From contig OY820914.1 of the NCBI GenBank assembly GCA_963682005.1, forward strand, positions 496,001 through 560,000: a DNA stretch of 64,000 nt, read 5' to 3'. The DNA is from CAIYUC01 sp963682005 (lineage in GTDB: Bacteria > Bacteroidota > Bacteroidia > Bacteroidales > FEN-979). Every line of letters begins with the position of its first letter. Position 1 is the first letter of the stretch. The translations under genes and the position numbers were made by a program. This document shows positions 36,296 through 45,107 of the stretch, in pieces. Below the pieces are notes generated by a model. It ran no database searches. It worked only from the letters and a program-made list of their open reading frames with translations, and was not told the origin of the DNA.

Positions 36296-36309
36296 CGGAA
36301 AACAATGGA

Positions 36310-36360
36310 ACTCTGCGCCCCTGCCTGCCGGCCAGGCAGGTCCGCGCCTCTGCGGTGAAT
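36310..36360. repeat. Octamer arm split by an inserted palindrome
   Basis: CTCTGCGCC and CGCGCCTCTGCGGTGAA are two parts of the usual octamer arm (compare 18301-18326). Between them sits a CCTGCCTGCC/GGCAGG palindrome like that at 32110. Confidence 0.65.
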
Positions 36361-36409
36361 TAAGACTCTTTAACCGCCATTTTTCTTCTTCATTCCGCCA
36401 TTTTTCTTT

Positions 36410-36417
36410 TATATTTG
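36410..36417 (+). promoter_or_regulatory. -7 promoter box (TATATTTG)
   Basis: 29 nt before the ATG of the coiled-coil membrane protein at 36446, the first gene of a pair with pfkA. Confidence 0.5.
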
Positions 36418-36445
36418 CAAAGATTAAGTATAAATAGAGATCGTA

Positions 36446-37342
36446 ATGGAAGAGCAAAAACCGAATCCGAAGAACCTGAAGATCGTCGTGATCATCCTGG
36501 CCATCGCTTTGCTTTTATTGTTGATCTGGTTCATCGTTCAGCGTGCCAGCCTTAAAAAGCTTGTCAGTGAAAAAGAAGCGGAAAAGACCGAACTGCAGAA
36601 AGAACTGGATTCAGTCGTCGGCGAACACAACAAGATCAAACAGGCATACGGCGTTCTTTCAGACACGCTGAGAGCAAAAGACAGTCTTATCCAGGCAAAT
36701 GCCCTTGAGATCAGAAAATTACTTGATACCCAATGGGAGTACAATAAAATCAGGAAAAAGTTTGAAATGCTTCAGAAAGTGGCACAAGGCTACGTCCACC
36801 AGATGGATTCGCTGTACACGCTGAACAAGGAGCTCAGGGAAGAAAATGAGAAGATCACCCAGGATTACCGGAGCGAACAATCCAAGAACAAGAACCTGGT
36901 GAAAGACAAGGAAGAGCTGTCTGAAAAGATGAACCAGGCCGCGATCCTGAGAGCATACGGCGTAACCGTCACCCCGATGAAGCTGAAAGGTGGCCTGAAA
37001 GAAGTGCCGACCGACAAGGCCAGCCGCACCGACCGGTTGAAGGTCTGCTTCACGATCGCTGAAAACACGCTCATCAAGCCGGGAACCAAAATAATTTATA
37101 TCCGCATCACCCGGCCCGATAATGTTGTGGTGACCAAAACAAGGTATGATACCTTCACCTTCAACGGGCAAACCATCCCCTATTCTCTTCGCGAGGACCT
37201 GGATTATAAAGGACAGGCTGCCAATGTTTGCGTATCATGGACCAAGAAGAATACCGACAAGGCAGCCATGAAAGGGAAATACACCCTTTCCATTCTTTGT
37301 GAAGATAAAGAGATCGGACAGGGATCATTTGACCTGAAATAA
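36446..37342 (+). CDS. Membrane-anchored coiled-coil protein, conserved in Bacteroidota
   Basis: 298 residues: a short cytoplasmic N-terminus, one TM helix (~14-33, IVVIILAIALLLLLIWFIV), a long coiled coil (~36-165, rich in Lys and Glu), and a C-terminal soluble domain (~170-298) with RLKVCFTIAENTLIKPGTK and GKYTLSILCEDKEIGQGSF. It resembles a conserved hypothetical family of unknown role, perhaps a cell-envelope scaffold. It is followed with a 1-nt gap by the pfkA GTG, implying cotranscription and coupling. Confidence 0.7.
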   Translation: MEEQKPNPKNLKIVVIILAIALLLLLIWFIVQRASLKKLVSEKEAEKTELQKELDSVVGEHNKIKQAYGVLSDTLRAKDSLIQANALEIRKLLDTQWEYNKIRKKFEMLQKVAQGYVHQMDSLYTLNKELREENEKITQDYRSEQSKNKNLVKDKEELSEKMNQAAILRAYGVTVTPMKLKGGLKEVPTDKASRTDRLKVCFTIAENTLIKPGTKIIYIRITRPDNVVVTKTRYDTFTFNGQTIPYSLREDLDYKGQAANVCVSWTKKNTDKAAMKGKYTLSILCEDKEIGQGSFDLK

Positions 37343-37343
37343 C

Positions 37344-38387
37344 GTGGAAAAGGGAAAGCAAGGCAAAAGGATCGGGATTCTCTCGGCAGGCGGGGATTGT
37401 CCGGGCATCAACGCAGCCATCCGCGGGGTCGGAAAAACCGCCATCCTCGAATACGGCATGGAAGTGATCGGGATCTCTTCAGGCTTTCTTGGCCTCATCA
37501 ATAAAGAATACGTTGTGCTGGATGAGAACCAGCTTTCGGGGATCCTGACCCTGGGCGGTACGATCCTCGGAACGTCCCGGGAAAACCCATTCAAGAAGGG
37601 AAATATCTTCAACACGATCGACAAGCCGAAGCTGATCCGGAAGCATTACAAGGAACTCGGGCTTGACGCACTGGTGTGCATCGGCGGGAACGGAACGCAG
37701 CGCACGGCAAGCCTTTTGGCAGATGAAGGGCTGAACATCATCGGGATCCCGAAAACGATCGACAACGATGTATGGGGCACCGATGTCTCCTTTGGCTTTG
37801 ATTCCGCCCTCTGGATCGCCACGGATGCCATCGACCGTCTCCACACTACGGCCAACAGCCACAAGCGGATCATGGTGATCGAAGTGATGGGTCATCATGC
37901 CGGATGGCTCTCTCTTTATTCTGGTATGGCAGGTGGCGGCGATGTGATCCTGATGCCCGAAATTGAATACGATATTGACCTTGTCGCAAAATACCTTAAG
38001 AAAAGGGCTGTCAGCAAGAAACCTTATTCTATTGTGGTTGTTGCGGAAGGAATAGCCTGCCCGAAAGGGGATCGACCCGGAAATTTCATTGCCGCAAAGA
38101 TCAAAGAACTGACCGGCCAGGAAACCAGGGAAACGATCCTCGGATACATCCAGCGCGGAGGAAGCCCTTCACCGATGGACCGCGTCCTGGCAACACGCTA
38201 TGGTGCCTATGCCGTTGAACTAATCGCCAATGAACAGTTCGGGAACATGGTTTCGCTGCGGAATGACAAAGTGACTTCAGTGCCCCTGAAAGAGGTTGGT
38301 GGAAAACTCAGGCTTGTGCCAACGGATCATTCACTGATCGAAAAAGGGACAAAAATGGGGATCTGCTTCGGGAACTGCCTGCCCTAA
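37344..38387 (+). CDS. pfkA: 6-phosphofructokinase
   Basis: 347 residues from a GTG start one nucleotide after the upstream stop; no better start exists. Family features: GILSAGGDCPGINAAIRG, TIDNDVWGTD, the catalytic loop here GIPKTIDND, the GGNGTQ motif, MGHHAGWL, and EGI. In Escherichia coli PfkA the corresponding motifs are GGDGS and GIPGTIDND. The second shows Lys at the position used to separate PPi- and ATP-type enzymes, while Gly follows in the first. The first motif's Asp is Asn here. ATP specificity is likely but not certain. Overlaps recJ by 4 nt at the 3' end (convergent). Confidence 0.9.
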   Translation: MEKGKQGKRIGILSAGGDCPGINAAIRGVGKTAILEYGMEVIGISSGFLGLINKEYVVLDENQLSGILTLGGTILGTSRENPFKKGNIFNTIDKPKLIRKHYKELGLDALVCIGGNGTQRTASLLADEGLNIIGIPKTIDNDVWGTDVSFGFDSALWIATDAIDRLHTTANSHKRIMVIEVMGHHAGWLSLYSGMAGGGDVILMPEIEYDIDLVAKYLKKRAVSKKPYSIVVVAEGIACPKGDRPGNFIAAKIKELTGQETRETILGYIQRGGSPSPMDRVLATRYGAYAVELIANEQFGNMVSLRNDKVTSVPLKEVGGKLRLVPTDHSLIEKGTKMGICFGNCLP

Positions 38388-40129
38388 TCTTCAAATTTGA
38401 TATCCTTCACATTAAGCTGGAGCGTAACAACTCCGTTCCATTCATTTTCTTCGATGTGATAGCAAATATTGAACGGGGTGCCGTTCTCGATCTTTGCGCT
38501 TTGTGCGCCCTGCTGAAAAGCAATGCCTGAGAATGGACCTCCTGAAACTTCCGGATGGACAATGCACAATTTGAGGTGGTTTTTGCCAACCACCCGTGTT
38601 CCGCCGGCATCGATCACTCCTTTGGTCTGAAAGAGCGGCGACATGTTCCCTGGTCCGAATGGTGCAAACTGCTTGAGGATATTGAAAAACCGGTAATGGA
38701 TTGCATTAAGCGGAAGCATGCTGTCGATCTCCACTTCCGGGATCAGCTCTATGCCTTTGAGCCGGTCGACAACAGTATTTTCAAACCGTTCAGAGAACTC
38801 AAGCAGGTTCTCGGGCTTCAGTGACAGGCCCGCTGCATATTTGTGTCCCCCAAAGTGCTCGAGCAGATCGCTGCAGGCATCGATGGCTTCATAGATATCA
38901 AAATCTTTTACAGATCGTGCCGAACCGGTGATCAGGTCGCCGGAAAAAGTCAGAACGATGGTCGGCCGGTAATAGAACTCGGTCAGCCTTGAAGCAACGA
39001 TCCCGATAACGCCTTTATGCCAGTCGGGATTGTAGATCACCGTACTCCGCTTATTCTGCATCTGTTCATCGCTGCCGATCATTTCAATGGCCTGCTGGGT
39101 TGCAAGGGCATCCAGGCTCTTTCGCTCGGTGTTGTAATTATTGATCTGTTCGCCCAGGTGCAATGCATCTTCTGCATCCTGGCTGATCAGCAGCCTCACC
39201 GAATTGCGGCCGCTTTCAATCCTCCCGGCTGCATTTATCCGCGGCCCGATCAGGAAAACCAGGTCGGTTATGGTCAGTTCCTTATTGAAGACGTAAGAAC
39301 CGTTCTCTTCAATCTTCTTGTTGATATTGCTGTACTTCAGGATCGCCTCAAGACCCGGCCTTGGTTTTGTATTCACGAGTTGTAACCCGAAACTTGCCAG
39401 GATCCTGTTCTCACCGGTAATATCAACAATATCGGAAGCAATGCTCACAACGACAAGATCAAGGTACTGGATCAGGTCTTCAAACGGTATATTGTTCTCT
39501 ATTGCATAAGCGTGAACAAGCTTGAACCCGATCCCGCAACCGGAAAGTTCTTTGTACGGATAGCTGCAGTCTGCCCTTTTCGGGTCAAGAACGGCACATG
39601 CAGGTGGCAGTTCACTTCCCGGACGGTGATGGTCGCATACAATGAAATCGACTCCTTTCGTCCTGGCATAAGCGATCTTCTCAACGGCCTTGATCCCGCA
39701 ATCGAGCGCGATGACCAGGGAAAAATTATTCTCCGCGGCAAAATCGATTCCTTTGTATGAGATCCCGTATCCTTCAATGTACCTGTCGGGAATGTAAAAA
39801 TCCATGTGTTCGTAATACTTGTGGAAGAACGTGTAAACCAAGGCGACTGCTGTCGTTCCATCTACATCGTAATCTCCGTAAACAAGTATTTTTTCATTGT
39901 TCTGTATCGCCGTCTCGATCCGGGTGATCGCAGCAGCCATATCCTTCATCAGGAAGGGGTCATGAAGGTCTTTGAGATTGGGCCTGAAAAATGACTTTGC
40001 TTCATCAAACGTACTGATCCCCCGCTGCACAAGAAGATTTGCAAGAGCCTGGTCGATATTCAGCTCCCTTGCAATGTGTTGAACTAATTGTTTGTCTCCC
40101 TGTTGCTTGAGGACCCAGCGTTTTACCAT
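38384..40129 (-). CDS. recJ: Single-stranded-DNA-specific exonuclease RecJ
   Basis: 581 residues from the ATG at 40127-40129; an in-frame ATG 15 codons earlier is rejected since MVKRWVLKQQGD matches the usual RecJ beginning. DHH-family motifs in order: VYGDYDVDGTTA, an ALDCG motif, and VCDHHRPG. The DHHA1 domain follows with the IGPRINAAGRIESG and HKYAAG segments. RecJ degrades ssDNA 5' to 3' in recombination and mismatch repair. Its length is typical. Convergent with pfkA. Confidence 0.95.
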   Translation of the reverse strand: MVKRWVLKQQGDKQLVQHIARELNIDQALANLLVQRGISTFDEAKSFFRPNLKDLHDPFLMKDMAAAITRIETAIQNNEKILVYGDYDVDGTTAVALVYTFFHKYYEHMDFYIPDRYIEGYGISYKGIDFAAENNFSLVIALDCGIKAVEKIAYARTKGVDFIVCDHHRPGSELPPACAVLDPKRADCSYPYKELSGCGIGFKLVHAYAIENNIPFEDLIQYLDLVVVSIASDIVDITGENRILASFGLQLVNTKPRPGLEAILKYSNINKKIEENGSYVFNKELTITDLVFLIGPRINAAGRIESGRNSVRLLISQDAEDALHLGEQINNYNTERKSLDALATQQAIEMIGSDEQMQNKRSTVIYNPDWHKGVIGIVASRLTEFYYRPTIVLTFSGDLITGSARSVKDFDIYEAIDACSDLLEHFGGHKYAAGLSLKPENLLEFSERFENTVVDRLKGIELIPEVEIDSMLPLNAIHYRFFNILKQFAPFGPGNMSPLFQTKGVIDAGGTRVVGKNHLKLCIVHPEVSGGPFSGIAFQQGAQSAKIENGTPFNICYHIEENEWNGVVTLQLNVKDIKFED

Positions 40130-40212
40130 GAATTTTTTTTCTTCGTGTAAAAGTAAAAAATTTTCTTTATGCATATCTCTTTTTTCTTTCCGTGTTAATG
40201 TTAGTCATGCAT

Positions 40213-40349
40213 TAATCGGTCGGAAAGGGAAAAGGTAATATGATTTTTCAGGAATTCTGGCAAATCCCCCGTGACCCCCTTTGGAAAAGGGGGTAGGGGG
40301 ATTAAAAAAAACCGGCCAATCATATTACCTTTTCCCCTCTCAGCCGATA
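40213..40349. repeat. Nested inverted-repeat element (MITE-like)
   Basis: The outer arms 40213-40244 and 40319-40349 are inverted copies, with an 18-bp perfect core GGGAAAAGGTAATATGAT. Inside is the palindrome AATCCCCCGTGACCCCC...GGGGGTAGGGGGATT (40263-40303). It fills the gap between recJ and the DUF559 gene. Confidence 0.8.
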
Positions 40350-40398
40350 AAGCAAAAGAACCAAGGCCGAACTAACAGGGTCAGAAAAGAAAGACATC

Positions 40399-40764
40399 AT
40401 GCACATTCAAAGAGAGAAGTACCTAAAGAAATTCGCCAGGAAGTTGAGGAATAATGGCACAAAAGGCGAGGTCATCCTGTGGAAATATGCCTTAAGAAAA
40501 AGAAAAATGCATGGGTACCAATTCAACCGTCAGTTTCCAATTGGGAACTATATCGCTGATTTCATCAGCCGTAAACTAAAAGTCGTGATTGAAATTGACG
40601 GATACAGCCACAGGTTCAGGGTCCAGAAAGACAGGGAAAAGGATGCATACCTGAACAGTATCGGATTTACCGTCTTGCGGTTCAAGGAAAAAGATGTTTG
40701 CCAGGATCTTAAAAGTGTAATACGAGCGATTGAGATATTCGTCGAGGAGAGGGAATCCCCCTGA
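40399..40764 (+). CDS. DUF559 family Vsr/MutH-like endonuclease-fold protein
   Basis: 121 residues, a single domain of the usual length. Conserved pieces: E-x-x-LW-x-x-LR-like EVILWKYALRKRK, GYQFNRQFPIGNYIADF, VVIEIDGYSH, DREKDAYLNSIGFTVLRFKEKDV. The Asp of IADF and the E-x-D of EIDGYSH are in the places of the PD-(D/E)xK nuclease core. Nuclease activity is expected from the fold but not proven for the family. The last codons (GAA TCC CCC TGA) are made of the inverted-repeat end AATCCCCCTGACCCC, so the stop codon is inside the repeat. Palindromes lie on both sides. A link to repeat dispersal is inference. Confidence 0.85.
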   Translation: MHIQREKYLKKFARKLRNNGTKGEVILWKYALRKRKMHGYQFNRQFPIGNYIADFISRKLKVVIEIDGYSHRFRVQKDREKDAYLNSIGFTVLRFKEKDVCQDLKSVIRAIEIFVEERESP

Positions 40765-40863
40765 CCCCAGCATAATTGTGCTAAGCGGGAATCCCCCGGC
40801 CAACATGGTTAACAGAGTGCCGGGATGGAACAACCCCCTTTTTCAAAGGGGGTCAGGGGGATT
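40754..40863. repeat. 110-bp element with perfect 15-bp inverted ends
   Basis: AATCCCCCTGACCCC (40754-40768) and GGGGTCAGGGGGATT (40849-40863) are exact reverse complements. Within lie AGCATAATTGTGCT and a CAACCCCCTT/AAGGGGG hairpin. It starts in the DUF559 stop region and ends at the stop codon of the convergent asnS. Confidence 0.85.
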
Positions 40864-42259
40864 AAAACTCCGCATTCTGCGGGGTTCGCGGGAACGGGAT
40901 GACATCCCGGATGTTCGCCATGCCTGTTACAAAAAGGATCAGCCGTTCAAATCCGAGACCGAAGCCGCTGTGCGGAGCCGTTCCGAATTTGCGGGTATCA
41001 AGGTACCACCATACATCCTTTTCCGGAATATGCATTTCTGCGATACGGTTCCTCAGTTTTTCCAGGTTTTCCTCACGCTGTGATCCCCCGACAACTTCGC
41101 CGATCTTGGGAAAGAGTACATCCATGCCGCGAACAGTTTTTCCATCGTCATTCTGTTTCATGTAGAAAGCCTTGATATCCCTGGGATAATCAGTGAGTAT
41201 AACCGGTTTTTTAAAGTGCTTTTCCACGAGGTACTTTTCATGTTCGGCCTGCAGGTCAACACCCCAGTCGACGGGAAATTCAAACTCCTGCCCCGATGCT
41301 TTCAGGATCTCGATGGCTTCGGTATAGGTTTTCCTGACAAACTCATTCTCAATGATGAAGTTCAATCGTTCGATCAGCTCATTGTCATACATTTTCTGGA
41401 GGAATTCCAGGTCATCCTTGCAGTTCTCAAGCGCATAGCGCATGAGGTATTTCAAGAGATCCTCCGCCAGGTCCATATTATCGTGGATGTCATAGAACGC
41501 CATTTCCGGCTCGATCATCCAGAATTCGGCCAGGTGACGTGGGGTATTCGAATTTTCAGCACGGAATGTCGGTCCGAAGGTGTATACCTGTGAAAGAGCC
41601 ATGGCACCGAGTTCGGCTTCAAGCTGCCCCGAAACGGTAAGCTTGGTCTCCTTTCCGAAAAAATCTTCAGCAAAGTTCACTGATCCGTCAGGCTTCAGCG
41701 GCGGATTTTTTGCATCAAGAATGCTAACCCTGAACATAGCCCCGGCTCCCTCAGCATCTGATCCGGTAATAATGGGCGCATGGATGTAGTAAAATCCATG
41801 ATCGTTAAAATACTTGTGAATGGCAAATGCCATGGCATGCCTGATGCGCAGCACGGCGCCAAACGTATTTGTCCTCGGACGGAGATGCGCGATTTCCCTC
41901 AGGAATTCCAGCGAATGACCCTTCTTCTGCAAAGGATAGGTCTCCGGATCTGAAGTACCGTAGATCTCTATTTCCTTAGCCTGGATCTCCAGGGGCTGAC
42001 CTTCGGCAGGAGAATCGACCAGCAGGCCATTAACACAAATGCAGGCGCCCGTAGTGATCTTCTTCAGCAGGTCCTCGCTGAAATCAGCCACTTCAACAAC
42101 AACCTGAATATTATGAATGATGGACCCGTCGTTGAGTGCAATGAAATTCACATTCTTGTTGCCCCTCTTGGTCCTCACCCATCCTTTTACACAAACTGTG
42201 GTACCCGTTTCTTTCGATCTTAGGAGATCGGCAATCCTTGTTCTTTTTATATTTTCCAT
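40862..42259 (-). CDS. asnS: Asparaginyl-tRNA synthetase
   Basis: 465 residues from the ATG at 42257-42259; longer in-frame starts add non-homologous sequence and overlap the promoter. An N-terminal OB anticodon-binding domain (VKGWVRTKRGNKNVNFIALNDGS) precedes the class II core: motif 2 TFGPTFRAENSNTPRHLAEFWMIEPE and motif 3 GFGLGFERLILFVTG. The residue pattern AENS-N-TPRHLAEFWMIEPE is AsnRS rather than AspRS. Its stop codon overlaps the end of a 110-bp inverted-repeat element. Confidence 0.96.
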   Translation of the reverse strand: MENIKRTRIADLLRSKETGTTVCVKGWVRTKRGNKNVNFIALNDGSIIHNIQVVVEVADFSEDLLKKITTGACICVNGLLVDSPAEGQPLEIQAKEIEIYGTSDPETYPLQKKGHSLEFLREIAHLRPRTNTFGAVLRIRHAMAFAIHKYFNDHGFYYIHAPIITGSDAEGAGAMFRVSILDAKNPPLKPDGSVNFAEDFFGKETKLTVSGQLEAELGAMALSQVYTFGPTFRAENSNTPRHLAEFWMIEPEMAFYDIHDNMDLAEDLLKYLMRYALENCKDDLEFLQKMYDNELIERLNFIIENEFVRKTYTEAIEILKASGQEFEFPVDWGVDLQAEHEKYLVEKHFKKPVILTDYPRDIKAFYMKQNDDGKTVRGMDVLFPKIGEVVGGSQREENLEKLRNRIAEMHIPEKDVWWYLDTRKFGTAPHSGFGLGFERLILFVTGMANIRDVIPFPRTPQNAEF

Positions 42260-42282
42260 GTTCTGTTCCTGATATGAGCCTG

Positions 42283-42314
42283 CAAAAATACATGAAATGC
42301 CGGTTCTGCCCAAA
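42283..42314 (-). promoter_or_regulatory. asnS promoter (-33 TTTG, N20, -7 TATTTTTG)
   Basis: On the minus strand the -33 TTTG (42311-42314) is 20 nt from TATTTTTG (42283-42290), 23 nt before the asnS ATG. Confidence 0.6.
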
Positions 42315-42335
42315 ATTCCTCCCCGTAAATTTTCT

Positions 42336-42343
42336 TACCTTTG
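42336..42343 (+). promoter_or_regulatory. -7 box upstream of DAHP synthase (TACCTTTG)
   Basis: It lies 8 nt before the ATG at 42352, so the transcript would be almost leaderless. No -33 TTG is clear; the two divergent promoters overlap. Confidence 0.45.
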
Positions 42344-42351
42344 CAAGACGG

Positions 42352-43452
42352 ATGAATAACGGGCTCGATATAGTTCCTCTCAGGACATGGCTGCCATTTG
42401 ATCATGTTCCCCTGATCATTGCAGGTCCCTGCAGTGCCGAATCCGAAGAGCAGGTCCTGTCCACCGCCCGCGAAGTGGCCACCATTCCCCATGTAAAAGT
42501 ATTCCGGGCCGGCATCTGGAAGCCAAGAACAAGGCCGAGTTCATTTGAAGGCGTGGGAACAGGAGGATTGAAATGGCTCACGAAAGTAAAGAAAGAAACA
42601 GGTCTTCTCACCACCGTTGAGGTTGCCAATCCGCAGCATGTTACCGATGCACTGGAAAATCATGTGGATATTCTCTGGATAGGATCCCGTACTGTTGTCA
42701 ACCCATTCTCCGTCCAGGAGATCAGTGATGTCCTGCGGGGTGTCGATATTCCGGTCATGATAAAGAACCCGCTGAATCCGGACATCAATATCTGGATCGG
42801 TGCGCTTGAACGGTTGAATTATGTTGGTATAAAGAAACTGATCGCCGTTCACCGCGGTTTCTCATTTTTCAACCGCACACCTTACCGGAATGCACCGATG
42901 TGGGAGATCCCAATCGAATTGAAAAGGCTTTTCCCTGATCTACCCGTGATCGTTGATCCAAGCCATATCTGCGGGGATTCAAAGCTTATTCCAGCCACCG
43001 CTCAGAAAGCGATCGACCTGGAAATGAACGGACTGATGATCGAAACACACATCAACCCGGATTCGGCCCTTACGGATAAGGAGCAGCAACTCACCCCGGC
43101 ACAGCTAAAGGAATTGATCCGCCTGCTTGTTATCCGCAAGGAGTCGGGAACCATCGATTTTGAGCATACCCTGGAAACCCTGCGATCTGAGATCGACAAG
43201 CTGGATGAGGAACTGATCGATATCCTTGCCCGGAGAATGAATGTGGTGGAAGAGATCGGAAAGTACAAAAAGGAGAACAACATAACCATCCTTCAGTTGA
43301 AACGATGGAGTCATATTATCCACGACCGGGTTAAGAACGGCGTTGATCTTGGCCTCAGCCGCGATTTCCTGATGAAGCTGCTCGAAGCCATCCACGAAGA
43401 ATCCATCCAGAAACAGGTACGAATCATGAACCGCGACGACTCCGGGGAGTAA
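42352..43452 (+). CDS. Bifunctional DAHP synthase / chorismate mutase
   Basis: 366 residues from the ATG at 42352; upstream extension overlaps asnS and is rejected. Residues ~15-265 are a type I beta (KDO8PS-like) DAHP synthase: LIIAGPCSAESEEQ, VFRAGIWKPRTRP, SFEGVGTGGL, VDPSHICGD. Residues ~270-366 are an AroQ chorismate mutase: LRSEIDKLDEELIDILARR, then a helix pair ending in IHEESI. It makes DAHP from PEP and erythrose-4-phosphate and converts chorismate to prephenate, with the mutase domain often giving feedback sensitivity. No aro operon partner is nearby. Confidence 0.95.
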   Translation: MNNGLDIVPLRTWLPFDHVPLIIAGPCSAESEEQVLSTAREVATIPHVKVFRAGIWKPRTRPSSFEGVGTGGLKWLTKVKKETGLLTTVEVANPQHVTDALENHVDILWIGSRTVVNPFSVQEISDVLRGVDIPVMIKNPLNPDINIWIGALERLNYVGIKKLIAVHRGFSFFNRTPYRNAPMWEIPIELKRLFPDLPVIVDPSHICGDSKLIPATAQKAIDLEMNGLMIETHINPDSALTDKEQQLTPAQLKELIRLLVIRKESGTIDFEHTLETLRSEIDKLDEELIDILARRMNVVEEIGKYKKENNITILQLKRWSHIIHDRVKNGVDLGLSRDFLMKLLEAIHEESIQKQVRIMNRDDSGE

Positions 43453-43495
43453 TCTCCTATCCTCTGCTCTTAAATGCCTTTTCCTGAGCCTGATT

Positions 43496-44407
43496 TTATA
43501 GCCACCGCTTAATCTTGAAAATAATGATCATGATGACAGCTATCGACACCATAATCCCGGCCACAATAAAAAATGAATGCGGATGATCCTGTATGGGAAG
43601 ATGAATATTCATTCCGTACATACTGGCCAGGAAGGTCAGCGGAAGTAAAATGGCCGAAAACAACGTCAGGGTCTTGATCACCCTGTTTGTCTTGTCCACC
43701 TGCATCGAATCAAAGGTCATCGAATACCCTTTGATCAGCTCGGCATCATCCTCAACGATGTCCATCACTTTCTGGTAATAGTCGAGGATGTTTCCCCAGT
43801 AATCCTCCATATGTTCAGCAAATCCCTTGATGGTGCCGCTCTGTAGCCGGTTGAACATCTGCAGCTGGGGTTTGAACATGGTATTCAGCAGGATCACGTT
43901 TTTTCTCGTGAGGGATATCTTTTCAATGATCTTCTCTGTATTCTTGCTGAAAAGTGCCTTGCCACAGTTGTCCACATCCTTATCTACTTTTTCCACGAGC
44001 GATTGTGTTTCTTTCATAAGGATATCGAGGATCCGGTAGAACAAGGCGTCACTGCTGCCGACTTCCATCTTGCTTCCCGTAATGGCCCTGTTCTTTTCCC
44101 TTATAAAGGCCTCTTTCACAAGCCAGTGTGATTTCCCGATGGTGATCAGGAAATTCTCACCCCAGAAGACCTTGATCTCTTTCGTATCTACAAATGCACC
44201 AGCAGCATCAAAACTCGGAAAATGGAGAACAAGGAAATGATAATCATCATAGGTGTCGATCTTTGGCCGGAGGTTGGAAACGGAACGGCAGTCTTCAATA
44301 TCCAGGGGATGGAAATGGTATGTATCGCTCAACACCTGCAGGTCCTCATCTGTTGGCCTTAAAATGTGCGACCAGCGAAGGTTCCCGAATTTAATCGTTT
44401 CAATCAT
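43496..44407 (-). CDS. corA: CorA-family divalent metal (Mg2+) transporter
   Basis: 303 residues. A large N-terminal cytoplasmic domain with the acidic linker precedes two C-terminal TM helices. The signature GMN is present in YGMNIHLP at the end of TM1 (about residue 265), and the chain ends in positively charged KIKRWL. CorA forms a homopentamer that imports Mg2+ or Co2+ down the gradient, gated by Mg2+ at the cytoplasmic domain. It is in line with gldD and ssb upstream (start 21 nt after the gldD stop), so it may be cotranscribed. Confidence 0.94.
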   Translation of the reverse strand: MIETIKFGNLRWSHILRPTDEDLQVLSDTYHFHPLDIEDCRSVSNLRPKIDTYDDYHFLVLHFPSFDAAGAFVDTKEIKVFWGENFLITIGKSHWLVKEAFIREKNRAITGSKMEVGSSDALFYRILDILMKETQSLVEKVDKDVDNCGKALFSKNTEKIIEKISLTRKNVILLNTMFKPQLQMFNRLQSGTIKGFAEHMEDYWGNILDYYQKVMDIVEDDAELIKGYSMTFDSMQVDKTNRVIKTLTLFSAILLPLTFLASMYGMNIHLPIQDHPHSFFIVAGIMVSIAVIMIIIFKIKRWL

Positions 44408-44428
44408 AGCGTTTCCTTTTGGAGATAT

Positions 44429-45010
44429 TTATTTCCCGTTGATGTTTTTCCACCTGAAGGTGTTGATCATATGTTCAATGTCCGTCTTCAGGAAATCGAT
44501 GACGGGTTCAAGTGAATCATTGTTTGGCACCAGGTTGAAATAGAGTGCCCCGCGGATAAAGTTCTTTGTGCTGTCGGTCAGATAGAACTGGTAGGCCGAA
44601 GCGGCATCAGACCCCTTGATCTCATACACCAGCCCGAAGACATGATCGTTTTTATCGAGGTATTCCTTCTGACTGATCGCATGGGCTTTCGGGATATGCT
44701 TGTTTACCAGCGTGTGCGCATCTTCAAGGTATGACTCAAGGTTATGGTTGACCGGTTTGTAACTGATATGCAGCTGGGCATTAAAAGACGGATACAGAAT
44801 GTTGAACCAGTAAGGTTCAGCCAGCTTTGAATTATCAGGCGTTATGACTGCATACACCGGGTATTCAAATGTGAACGGGAACGTCGTATCAAACTTCTTA
44901 TACTCCTTCTTCGGGAAATCAATCCGGAAAAAACCCCTCGGCTTGGGCATGTAATCGCTGCCGCATGAGGATAGCAGACATGTGAGTAAAACGAATGGGA
45001 GTAGTTTCAT
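44429..45010 (-). CDS. gldD: Gliding motility lipoprotein GldD
   Basis: 193 residues from the ATG at 45008-45010. A lipobox (LLSSC) makes it a lipoprotein. The mature start SDYMPKPRGFFRIDFP is the GldD signature, and the length is typical. GldD is needed for gliding and T9SS function in Flavobacterium johnsoniae, but its biochemical role is not known. The gldE gene, often between ssb and gldD, is absent here. Its leader contains the octamer hairpin at 45020-45105. Confidence 0.92.
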   Translation of the reverse strand: MKLLPFVLLTCLLSSCGSDYMPKPRGFFRIDFPKKEYKKFDTTFPFTFEYPVYAVITPDNSKLAEPYWFNILYPSFNAQLHISYKPVNHNLESYLEDAHTLVNKHIPKAHAISQKEYLDKNDHVFGLVYEIKGSDAASAYQFYLTDSTKNFIRGALYFNLVPNNDSLEPVIDFLKTDIEHMINTFRWKNINGK

Positions 45011-45019
45011 AGTCAATTA

Positions 45020-45105
45020 ACTGGTGAGGTGGTGAGGTGGTGAGGTGGTGAGGTGGATTCAAAAACACTTTACTCACCAATTCACCACCTCACCAATTCA
45101 CTACT
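45020..45105. repeat. Octamer-armed hairpin (GGTGAGGT type)
   Basis: The left arm is four tandem copies of GGTGAGGT; the right arm (CACCAATTCACCACCTCACC) is their complement with substitutions. It fills the whole space between the ssb stop (45108) and the gldD start. Confidence 0.8.
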
Positions 45106-45107
45106 TG

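Noticed and set aside
40399..40764. DUF559 protein as a Vsr mismatch endonuclease
   Set aside because: The fold is related, but no DNA methyltransferase gene is adjacent and Vsr-specific Zn cysteines are absent.
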